Source of the DNA: Eubacterium sp.
Lineage (GTDB): Bacteria; Bacillota; Clostridia; Lachnospirales; Lachnospiraceae
Reading direction: 5' to 3'
NCBI GenBank assembly: GCA_017459945.1
Contig: JAFUBZ010000044.1
Coordinates: 1-64,000 of the forward strand
DNA: 64,000 nucleotides
Shown: positions 43,654 to 51,338 of the stretch, piece by piece
Numbering within the stretch: position 1 is the stretch's first letter
How the letters are laid out: each line of letters opens with the position of its first letter
Program-made: the position numbers and the translations under genes
The notes under the pieces: generated by a model
Told to the model about the DNA's origin: nothing
What the model saw: only the letters and a program-made list of their open reading frames with translations
The model's database searches: none

Positions 43654-45449
43654 AAATATCTGCCCAGAGCTTTTTTCAGCCCTTCATATGTATATACATC
43701 TCTGCCGATCGGTATGCCGCAATCGCTCAACTCCTGCGCGATCGCTGCCGCCTCCGGCAAAGCAAGATTCATTTTTTCAAGCAGCGCCTTCTCCCGGAAC
43801 ACAAGCTCGGGAGAACCGCTCAGGCGTACTTCTCCCTTTTGCAAAACCGTGATCTGGTCTGCGCATTCCGCGACATCATCCATATTGTGAGAGACGAGAA
43901 GGATCGTGATCCCCTGCTCTTGATTCAAAGAGGTCAGCAACTGAAACAGGCTTTTTCTGCCAGCAGGGTCAAGTCCTGCCGTCGGTTCATCCATGATCAG
44001 GATCTCCGGATCCATCGCAAGCACGCCTGCGATCGCCACCCGGCGCTTTTCGCCGCCGGAAAGTTCAAACGGCGACTGCTCCCAGAAGCGCTCGTCTACG
44101 CCGGCCAGCCGAAGACCGTAAACCGCCTTTTCCTTTGCTTCTTCCTCAGAATATCCCAGATTGCCGGGTCCGAATGTAACATCCCGTAAAACCGTTGTTT
44201 CAAACAATTGGTATTCCGGATACTGGAACACCAGTCCCAGCCGGCTCCGCAGCTTTTTCTTTGGAAAGCTCTGGCCATAAATGTCTTCCCCTTCCAGAAA
44301 AACATGGCCTCTCTCCGGCTTTTGCAGACCACCCAACGTCTGTACCAGCGTTGATTTCCCCGAACCTGTCGGTCCGATCAGCGCATGGAAGGAGCCTTTT
44401 TTTAACTGCAGGTCAACGGCGTGCAGCGCCTGTGCCTGATATGGTGTATTACTCCCATAGGTAAACGAAACCTTTTTTGCATCCAGAAGAATCCGTTTCT
44501 GATCCTGTTCTTTTGGAGATGTACTCTCCAAAAGATCCAGATCATCGGCTCCGGATACCGGCAGTGCAGCACCATGAACAAAGCTGCCAAATGCTTCTTT
44601 GGTCTTCAGGATCTCTGCTGTCAGCTGCTCTCTTTTTAAAATGGTTTCCGACAACGGCAGTCCGCTGGCTTTCAGTTCTCCCGCAAGACGTGTGACAGCC
44701 GGCGGCTCTAACCCGAGGGCTGAGAGCATATCTTCTCTTGCAAACACTTCTCCGGGCGTCCCTGTCAGGACAATATGGCCCTTATCCATTACATAGATCC
44801 GGTCTGCCCCTGCCGCTTCTTCCATAAAATGCGTGATCCAGATGATCGTCACGTTGTCCTTACGGTTACGCTCGTGCGCCGCTTCCAATACTTCTCTGCG
44901 TCCTGCAGGATCGAGCATCGCGGTAGACTCGTCAAAGATAATGCATTTCGGATGCATCGCAAGAACACCGGCGATCGCAATACGCTGCTTCTGTCCGCCG
45001 GAAAGATGATTCGGCGAATGATACCGGTAGGAAGACATGCCGACCGCCTGCAGAGATTCTGCGACACGTTTTTCGATGTCTTCTGTCGGCACGCCGATGT
45101 TTTCCGGGCCGAATGCCACATCCTCTTCCACAACACCTGCCACCAGCTGATTGTCCGGATTCTGGAAGACCATTCCGGCCGCTTTGCGGATTGGCAGCTC
45201 GTTTTCTGTAAGAGAGGCATCTTTTCCGTCTATATACAGCATCTCGCCAGCCGGATGCAGCAGTGCATTCAGATGGCGGGCCAATGTCGATTTGCCGGAG
45301 CCGTTTGCTCCAAGGATCGCGATAAACTCACCGGGTGCAATCTCTAAATCAAGCCCCGCGAGCGCCTCTATCGTCCTTACAACTTCTCCGTTCTCATCTT
45401 TGATCTGATATTGATATTGTAATTCTTTCGCTTCAACAAAATTTGTCAT
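43647..45449 (-). CDS. ecfA: fused ECF transporter ATPase EcfA1-EcfA2
   Basis: A 600-residue protein with two complete ABC domains in one chain, where most Firmicutes have two genes. Domain 1 (about 1-250): Walker A GANGSGKST near 47, signature LSGGQKQR near 149, Walker B CIIFDEST. Domain 2 (about 320-600): Walker A GPTGSGKST near 359, signature LSGGEKRR and Walker B ILIMDEPTAGLDP. A 70-residue linker joins them. They power vitamin uptake with EcfT and S units. Domain 1 has Ser (DEST) where most ABC proteins have Pro. Confidence 0.95.
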   Translation of the reverse strand: MTNFVEAKELQYQYQIKDENGEVVRTIEALAGLDLEIAPGEFIAILGANGSGKSTLARHLNALLHPAGEMLYIDGKDASLTENELPIRKAAGMVFQNPDNQLVAGVVEEDVAFGPENIGVPTEDIEKRVAESLQAVGMSSYRYHSPNHLSGGQKQRIAIAGVLAMHPKCIIFDESTAMLDPAGRREVLEAAHERNRKDNVTIIWITHFMEEAAGADRIYVMDKGHIVLTGTPGEVFAREDMLSALGLEPPAVTRLAGELKASGLPLSETILKREQLTAEILKTKEAFGSFVHGAALPVSGADDLDLLESTSPKEQDQKRILLDAKKVSFTYGSNTPYQAQALHAVDLQLKKGSFHALIGPTGSGKSTLVQTLGGLQKPERGHVFLEGEDIYGQSFPKKKLRSRLGLVFQYPEYQLFETTVLRDVTFGPGNLGYSEEEAKEKAVYGLRLAGVDERFWEQSPFELSGGEKRRVAIAGVLAMDPEILIMDEPTAGLDPAGRKSLFQLLTSLNQEQGITILLVSHNMDDVAECADQITVLQKGEVRLSGSPELVFREKALLEKMNLALPEAAAIAQELSDCGIPIGRDVYTYEGLKKALGRYLC

Positions 45450-45460
45450 TCTATATGACC

Positions 45461-46630
45461 CTATGCATTGCGAAGGCGTGTGATGAACCGCTCGATGCGG
45501 TCAAATGCCTCTTTCAGACTCTCCAGGGAATATGCGTAGGAGATCCGCAGGAACCCTTCTCCGCAATCGCCGAATGCCGTACCCGGCACAACAGCGACCT
45601 CTTCTTCTTCAAGAAGGCGAACCGCAAATTCCTCTGACGTCATGCCGAATTCCTTGATACACGGGAATGCATAGAACGCGCCATACGGTTCAAAACACGG
45701 CAGTCCCATTTCTTCAAACCGATGCATCAGATACCGGCGCCGTCCGTTATACTCTTCCCGCATCATCTCCACATCGCTGTCACCATCGTTCAATGCTGCC
45801 ACACCGGCATACTGGCTGGTCGTTGGCGCACACATAATGGCAAATTGATGGATCTTTAACATCTGCTCAATGATTACTTTCGGACCGCAGGCATATCCGA
45901 TTCTCCATCCGGTCATGGCATGGGATTTGGACAGACCGTTGATATAGATGGTCCGCTCCTTCATGCCCGGCATTGCTGCGATGGAAACGTGTCCGTTCTC
46001 CGAATAGGTCAGCTCGGAATAGATCTCATCGGTGACGACAAACAGGTCATTGTCAATGATGACATCCGCGATCGCATCCAGATCTTTCTGCTCCATAACC
46101 GCTCCGGTCGGATTGTTCGGGAACGGCAGTACCAGGATCTTTGTCTTTGGCGTGATCGCAGCCAGAAGTTCTTCTCTGGTCAGGCGGAATTCATTTTCCA
46201 CCTTCAGCTCGATCGGTACCGGAACACCGCCTGCAAGATATGCACACGGCAGATAGGAAACATAACTTGGCTGCGGGATCAGAACCTCATCCCCCGGATC
46301 CAGCATCGCACGGAATGCAAGGTCGATTGCCTCACTGCCGCCTACCGTAATAAAAATCTCATTGCTGTAATCATAATACAGTCCGTACTTACGCTTCAGG
46401 AAATCACATGCAGCGATCTTAAGCTCTTTCAATCCGGAATTAGACGTATAAAATGTCCGTCCCTTTTCCAGCGAATAAATACCCTCGTCTCTAACAAACC
46501 ACGGGGTATCAAAATCCGGTTCACCGACACCAAGAGAAATTGCATCCGGCATTTCACTGACGACATCGAAGAATTTCCGGATACCGGATGGCTTGATATC
46601 TGTCACTTTTTGTCCTAACGGGTTTCTCAT
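45461..46630 (-). CDS. class I/II PLP-dependent aminotransferase
   Basis: A 389-residue fold-type I enzyme. The PLP lysine lies in NGLSKSHAMTGWRIGYA; FPNNPTGAV, TDEIYSELTY and FRISYAYS-like FLRISYAYS give the phosphate and carboxylate contacts. Close to the aspartate/aromatic aminotransferase group (PatA-like). It is co-transcribed with the Lrp-type regulator, which overlaps it by 4 bases and probably senses the amino acid it handles. Substrate not certain. Confidence 0.92.
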   Translation of the reverse strand: MRNPLGQKVTDIKPSGIRKFFDVVSEMPDAISLGVGEPDFDTPWFVRDEGIYSLEKGRTFYTSNSGLKELKIAACDFLKRKYGLYYDYSNEIFITVGGSEAIDLAFRAMLDPGDEVLIPQPSYVSYLPCAYLAGGVPVPIELKVENEFRLTREELLAAITPKTKILVLPFPNNPTGAVMEQKDLDAIADVIIDNDLFVVTDEIYSELTYSENGHVSIAAMPGMKERTIYINGLSKSHAMTGWRIGYACGPKVIIEQMLKIHQFAIMCAPTTSQYAGVAALNDGDSDVEMMREEYNGRRRYLMHRFEEMGLPCFEPYGAFYAFPCIKEFGMTSEEFAVRLLEEEEVAVVPGTAFGDCGEGFLRISYAYSLESLKEAFDRIERFITRLRNA

Positions 46631-47109
46631 GGCATTACCTGTATCCTTTCATCTTTTTTCTTTTCTGTCATAATCGTTCCATGGTCTTTGTATTTCTTTA
46701 ATACAAAGTTGGTCTTCGTAGCGGTCACATACTCTAACGCAGACAGCTTATCGGATACAAAGCTTGCCACTTCACGCAGGCTGCGTCCCTCGATCGTCAC
46801 AAGCAGATCAAATCCGCCGGAGATCAGATAAACCGCATTGACTTCCGGATAGTTGTAAATGCGCTCGGCAATGGTATCAAATCCACGGCCACGCTGCGGT
46901 GTTACATTGACTTCGATCAGGCCGATGACCTGCTCGACGTCTGTCTTTTCCCAGTTGATCATCGTGTGATAACCGCAGATCACGTGCTCATCTTCCATCG
47001 CTTTGATCTCCGCGGTAACACGGTCAACATCTTCGCCCAGTACGATCGCAAGTTCCTGCAGATCGATCCGGCTGTTTTTCTCAAGATAGGTTAAAATTTT
47101 TTCTCTCAT
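46627..47109 (-). CDS. Lrp/AsnC-family transcriptional regulator
   Basis: A 160-residue protein: N-terminal HTH (about 1-60, ILTYLEKNSRIDLQELAIVLGEDVDRV) and C-terminal RAM effector domain (about 70-145, VIGLIEVNVTP, AVYLISGGFDLLVTIEG). Such proteins form octamers and answer to amino acids. The stop overlaps the aminotransferase start as ATGA. GAGGG precedes the ATG. Confidence 0.92.
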   Translation of the reverse strand: MREKILTYLEKNSRIDLQELAIVLGEDVDRVTAEIKAMEDEHVICGYHTMINWEKTDVEQVIGLIEVNVTPQRGRGFDTIAERIYNYPEVNAVYLISGGFDLLVTIEGRSLREVASFVSDKLSALEYVTATKTNFVLKKYKDHGTIMTEKKKDERIQVMP

Positions 47110-47185
47110 TGTAATACCCTCTTCCTGTTTCTATATAAAAACTCCCCAAAGAATGAAAATGTCTCTTTCTGTTATGGTCTGCGCT

Positions 47186-48169
47186 TTACACGACTTTGTA
47201 GATCTCATCGGTCTTGGGCGGTTCCAGATAGCGTCTGTCTTCGCCGTTGCGGATGATCCGGTCATTCCCATCTTCCATCTTACCGATGATTGCCGCCGGA
47301 ATACCGGCTTCTTCTAACGCCCGGATCAAACCTGTTCCGTCCGGTGTTGTGACAAGCAGGCTGCCGCTTGAGATCAGCTCATATGGATTGATGCCAAACA
47401 CTTCGCAGACTTCTATGGTCTCCTGGCGGACGGGAATCTTCATAAGGTCAATATCAAGACCGAGTCCTGCTGCGGCCGCGACCTCCCACAATGCGCCGAA
47501 CACCCCGCCTTCGGTAATATCATGCATCGCATGCACGCCGTGATCTGCTGCGATCTGTGCTTCCGGCAAAATGGAAAGGTACTGGTCAAACTCCTGTCCG
47601 GTTTTGATCAGGTCTTTTGGCAGTCGTTCTGAAAGCTTTTCCTCTTTTTCCTTTGCAATGATCGATGTGCCTTCCAGCCCGATCCACTTCGTGATGATGA
47701 TGTCATCCCCCGGCTTGCTGCCGCCGGTCAGAAGATAGCAGTCTTTTTTGACTTTTCCGATCCCGGTGATCGACAGCAGGGGCTGTCTGACGACATCCGT
47801 CACTTCGGTGTGGCCGCCGACAATCTGTACATTGCTTTTAGCACACTCTTCTTCCATCTGTCCGATCAGTCCGCGAATCTCGTCTTCCGTCGTTTCCGGT
47901 GTCAGCAGCGCTGTCACCAGGACTGCGACCGGTTCTGCGCCTGTCGTCGCGATATCATTTAAGGTAACACGGATCGCGAGCCGCCCCGCATCCTTTGCGG
48001 CGGCTGTGATGGGATCTGTTGAAACAACAAACATCTCATCTTCGGCCAGCTGAAGCAGTGCGCAGTCTTCTCCGACGCCTGCCCCCTGTAATACCTCGGG
48101 ACGCATCGTATGCAATTGTTTGAAAACGGACCGTTTTAAAACGGATTCCGGTAATTTCCCAATTTCCAT
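47186..48169 (-). CDS. AIR-synthase-like (PurM/HypE superfamily) protein
   Basis: A 327-residue ATP-binding protein with the AIR synthase N-terminal fold (GAGVGEDCALLQL, VVSTDPITAAAKDAGRLAIRVTLNDIATTGAEPVAVL) and C-terminal fold (HDITEGGVFGALWEVAAAAG, LISSGSLLVTT). HypE is a relative, but the C-terminal PRIC motif that HypE needs for cyanide transfer is missing here (ends DEIYKVV), so it is not a true HypE. It starts within 4 bases of the nth stop. Substrate unknown. Confidence 0.88.
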   Translation of the reverse strand: MEIGKLPESVLKRSVFKQLHTMRPEVLQGAGVGEDCALLQLAEDEMFVVSTDPITAAAKDAGRLAIRVTLNDIATTGAEPVAVLVTALLTPETTEDEIRGLIGQMEEECAKSNVQIVGGHTEVTDVVRQPLLSITGIGKVKKDCYLLTGGSKPGDDIIITKWIGLEGTSIIAKEKEEKLSERLPKDLIKTGQEFDQYLSILPEAQIAADHGVHAMHDITEGGVFGALWEVAAAAGLGLDIDLMKIPVRQETIEVCEVFGINPYELISSGSLLVTTPDGTGLIRALEEAGIPAAIIGKMEDGNDRIIRNGEDRRYLEPPKTDEIYKVV

Positions 48170-48172
48170 TGT

Positions 48173-48808
48173 TTATCTTTTATCCTCTGCATTGCACAGG
48201 TCACTCAAAAAACATTCTCCACATTTTGGCGAACGCGCTGTGCAAATGGTCCGGCCCAATGTGATGATCTGCATATTATAACGGATCCAGTTTTCCTTCG
48301 GGAGGCGTTTCATCAGATCATATTCCACCTTCTCCGGATCGGTCTCTTTGGTCAGCCCCAGGCGCTTTGAGATTCGCTTGACATGGGTATCAACCACCAC
48401 GCTTGGCTCTCTGTAAATATTCCCGCGGATCACATTCGCCGTCTTCCGGCCAACCCCCGGCAGCGTCAGAAGGTCATCCATATCGGATGGAACCTTGCCA
48501 CCGTATTCTGTGATCAGACGGCGCATACAGAGAATGATGTTTTTCGCCTTGTTGTGATAGAACCCGACAGAATGAATGTCCTGCTCAAGTTCCTCAAGAT
48601 CCGCACCGGCCATTTTCTCAATGGTGTCATATTTTTTGAACAGATCTTTTGTGACCATATTCACACGGGCATCCGTACACTGGGCACTCATGATCACGGC
48701 GATCAGAAACTGCCAGTCATTGTCATGCTCTAAGTAACAGATATCATCTGTCCCGTAGACATCATCCAGACGTTTTAAGATTTCCGTGGTCCGCTTACTG
48801 ACTCTCAT
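48173..48808 (-). CDS. nth: endonuclease III
   Basis: A 211-residue DNA glycosylase/AP lyase. The helix-hairpin-helix LTLPGVGRKTANVI holds the catalytic Lys, VDTHVKRISKRLGL the catalytic Asp, and the C-terminal CTARSPKCGECFLSDLC is the C-x6-C-x2-C-x5-C iron-sulfur loop. It removes oxidised pyrimidines in base-excision repair. ATG at 48808 is chosen by family length; a TTG at 48829 adds seven residues and no strong ribosome site decides. Confidence 0.95.
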   Translation of the reverse strand: MRVSKRTTEILKRLDDVYGTDDICYLEHDNDWQFLIAVIMSAQCTDARVNMVTKDLFKKYDTIEKMAGADLEELEQDIHSVGFYHNKAKNIILCMRRLITEYGGKVPSDMDDLLTLPGVGRKTANVIRGNIYREPSVVVDTHVKRISKRLGLTKETDPEKVEYDLMKRLPKENWIRYNMQIITLGRTICTARSPKCGECFLSDLCNAEDKR

Positions 48809-48958
48809 GATCCCATCATTCCCATTCAAATCATCGGTTTCTGTTTGCAGTTTAGTGTATTAAAGTATATACATTGTTCGATTGTAGCACAATTCGTCTT
48901 TAAATACAAATCAAAAGAACAGGCCGATCAGCCTGCTCTTTCATGCGAAATGCCTAAA

Positions 48959-50278
48959 TCAACATCTAAACACTTTCAAAAAAATCCCGATGGACATCCC
49001 TGCTGTGATGATATCCGCGATTGCCTGTGAACAGATGACACCATGATATCCAAACAGGTTTGATGCGATCAGCAACACGATGACAAATACAAATCCCTGT
49101 CTGCTGATCGACAAAATAAAGGATGACAGGATTTTCCCTGTTGATTGACAGATAATGGTGGTCAGCATCGTAATTGCCACAAATGCCATTGTCAAAACCT
49201 GCCAGCGCAGCATCAGCGTTCCATGCATCAGAATACTTTCCTGATCCAGCATACCACGGATCAATGCCGGTGCAGCAATGTATACAAAGACTGTCAGGAT
49301 CACTGCGATCACGATCAGAAAGCGAAAGCAGAAATGAAAGCAGGCCTGCAGGCGTTCCCTGTTGCCTGCGCCATAGTAATAACCAAACAAAGGTGATCCG
49401 CCAAAAGAGAATCCCGTAATGATAAGAAGTGCGATCATGCTGACCTTCAATGCAATTCCCATTGCCGCGATCGATTCATTTCCATACGGCAGCAAAAACT
49501 GATTGGTCAAAACGATGCTGATGCTCTGCAGGATATTGACCAATGCGGCCGGAATCCCGATGCCCAGGATCTGCCCCACGTAACCCATGGGAATCTTCAG
49601 CTCTTTTGGCTGCATGGAAAGATTTGAACTCTTTCTGGGAAGAATGATCACAAAGAAAATGTCAGTACACAAATATCCGATCACCGTTGCGATCGCAGCT
49701 CCCGCCGCCCCCATTCCAAGCACTGAGATCAGGATCGGATCGAGCACGATATTAATCACAGTCCCAAGCACAGAGCCCATCATCGATTCTTTTGACAATC
49801 CTTCCGTCCTGAGCAGATTCGAGTGAATAAACGACAGTACTACTGCCGGCGCGCCAACCGCCAGCCATACATAATATGCCGATGCATGTGCAAACGTATC
49901 CGCTGTTGCTCCAAGAAGATATAGCATCGGTGTTCTTAAGAGCAATAACAAAGCGCCGATCACCGCACCTGTAATGATGGACACATAAAACGAAAACGAT
50001 GATACCCTGCGGGCATTCTGCACATCTTTTTGCCCCAGAAGCCTTGAGATCAGAGAGCTTCCTCCCTGTGCGAAAACATTCCCAAATGCCATCAGCAGTG
50101 TAAAGACCGGCGCACCAAGAGATACGCCCGCCACCAGATCTGTATTATTTGTCTGTGCCACAAAATAGGTATCCGCCAGATTATAAACCAACGACACTAC
50201 CATACTCATGACGAGTGGCAGCGACAAGACAATATATGCTTTTGATATTCTTTTTTCCTGAAAAATACTGTTCTCCAT
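48959..50278 (-). CDS. MATE-family multidrug efflux transporter
   Basis: A 439-residue membrane protein with twelve segments in two halves. ISKAYIVLSLPLVMSMVVSLVYNLADTYFVAQ and GAPVFTLLMAFGNVFAQGGSSLISRLLGQ are family signatures. MATE pumps expel drugs or metabolites against sodium or protons. The ATG at 50278 has GAGG eight bases upstream; the longer frame to 50374 runs into the divergent promoter. It diverges from a Crp-type regulator gene that probably controls it. Confidence 0.92.
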   Translation of the reverse strand: MENSIFQEKRISKAYIVLSLPLVMSMVVSLVYNLADTYFVAQTNNTDLVAGVSLGAPVFTLLMAFGNVFAQGGSSLISRLLGQKDVQNARRVSSFSFYVSIITGAVIGALLLLLRTPMLYLLGATADTFAHASAYYVWLAVGAPAVVLSFIHSNLLRTEGLSKESMMGSVLGTVINIVLDPILISVLGMGAAGAAIATVIGYLCTDIFFVIILPRKSSNLSMQPKELKIPMGYVGQILGIGIPAALVNILQSISIVLTNQFLLPYGNESIAAMGIALKVSMIALLIITGFSFGGSPLFGYYYGAGNRERLQACFHFCFRFLIVIAVILTVFVYIAAPALIRGMLDQESILMHGTLMLRWQVLTMAFVAITMLTTIICQSTGKILSSFILSISRQGFVFVIVLLIASNLFGYHGVICSQAIADIITAGMSIGIFLKVFRC

Positions 50279-50319
50279 GTTCATTACCTCTTTCTGTACC
50301 AGGATTTTAGCAAAAAGAA

Positions 50320-50348
50320 TTGACGAATATTGTGACACATGGCACAAT
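50320..50348 (+). promoter_or_regulatory. Crp/Fnr-like operator and promoter between the MATE and regulator genes
   Basis: TTGACG (50320-50325), 17 bases, CACAAT (50343-50348). The palindrome TTGTGACACATGGCACAA (50330-50347), pattern TTGTGnCAnnTGnCACAA, fills the spacer and overlaps the -10 box. Transcription would begin almost at the ATG of 50355, so the message is probably leaderless. Confidence 0.65.
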
Positions 50349-50354
50349 AAAAAC

Positions 50355-50975
50355 ATGAAAACGATCACAGACAAAAAACAAGTCGCATATTGGATGGAAA
50401 AGGCAAGGATTCACGATTACTTAAACACCGATCAACTACACTTTTCTGTTCAGCAATACGCCGCCGGTGAATTACTCTGTTCCCCGAATAACAGTCTGAA
50501 AGACATCCTCTTCATCATAGAAGGAAGCGTAAAAATCTACAGCATCCATGAGGATGGTTCCCTCACATCTGTCAGACTGGAGTCTTATCCTGCGATCCTT
50601 GGCGATATCGAATATGTGATCAAAGACTTTCATACCTTATTTGTAGAGGCACATACAGATGTCGTCTGCCTCGTATTGTCTGTCAGCCGCTATCGCGACA
50701 TTCTGGATCAGGATCCGGACTTTCTTCATCTCCTGCTGTCTTCTATCGCATATAAATTTTCAAGCTTTTCCACGCTGCACAGGCAAAACATTACCGTAGA
50801 GGATCGTTTGCTGATGTACATGGAAACGTTTTGCGAAGACGGGATTCTGTCCGGTGTAGAAGAGGCCACGATGCAGCTTCATTGCAGCAGACGGCAGCTG
50901 CAGAGAATCTTAAAAAAATTCTGTGATGAGAATAAGATTAAAAAGACGAAAAAGGGCACCTATCAATTATTATAA
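50355..50975 (+). CDS. Crp/Fnr-family transcriptional regulator
   Basis: A 206-residue protein: cyclic-nucleotide-binding-like beta barrel (about 20-125, FSVQQYAAGELLCSPNNSLKDILFIIEGSVKIYSI), a dimer helix, and a C-terminal HTH (about 165-200, ATMQLHCSRRQLQRILKKFCDENKIKK). There are no cysteines arranged for an iron-sulfur cluster, so it is not a classic Fnr. No ribosome site is seen; the nearby promoter suggests a leaderless message starting at ATG 50355. It likely controls itself and the MATE exporter. Confidence 0.88.
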   Translation: MKTITDKKQVAYWMEKARIHDYLNTDQLHFSVQQYAAGELLCSPNNSLKDILFIIEGSVKIYSIHEDGSLTSVRLESYPAILGDIEYVIKDFHTLFVEAHTDVVCLVLSVSRYRDILDQDPDFLHLLLSSIAYKFSSFSTLHRQNITVEDRLLMYMETFCEDGILSGVEEATMQLHCSRRQLQRILKKFCDENKIKKTKKGTYQLL

Positions 50976-51008
50976 TCTGATATTGCAGTACATAAGGGAG
51001 GTAACCCG

Positions 51009-51338
51009 ATGCAAAAGATCGAAGCAAAAGATTTATTTAATATCAATTTTTATAAGATGCAGCCGTTTTACGGCAGTTTTCAGGGTATGAATTACCGGAT
51101 CATAAAATATGCGCCGGAGCAAAGCTCCGACGCACAATCTGATTCAAATGATTCTGTTGTAAAAGAGTGTCTTCGTGTCACAACTTGGAAAGGTCCGTAT
51201 ATTTATGATGTGACACCGGATGAAGAAAAAACTTCTGCCGACTTTCCGTTCAGTAATGAAGGCCTGGCACAGATCACGGATTATCTGAACCGGTTCTGGG
51301 AAGAACACTATCAATCGGTGTCAGATCACTCTGCCTGA
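51009..51338 (+). CDS. small uncharacterised protein
   Basis: A 109-residue acidic, soluble protein I do not recognise. It starts MQKIEAKDLFNINFYKMQPFYGSFQGMNYRI and has an aromatic-rich first half and an acidic second half (DVTPDEEKTSADFPF). GGGAGG stands before the ATG. It follows the Crp-type gene by 33 bases on the same strand and may be co-transcribed. Its last 13 bases overlap the end of the convergent SH3-repeat gene. Confidence 0.7.
   Translation: MQKIEAKDLFNINFYKMQPFYGSFQGMNYRIIKYAPEQSSDAQSDSNDSVVKECLRVTTWKGPYIYDVTPDEEKTSADFPFSNEGLAQITDYLNRFWEEHYQSVSDHSA

Noticed and set aside
47186-48169. HypE (hydrogenase maturation) as the identity of the AIR-synthase-like gene
   Set aside because: The C-terminal PRIC motif with the essential Cys is absent.
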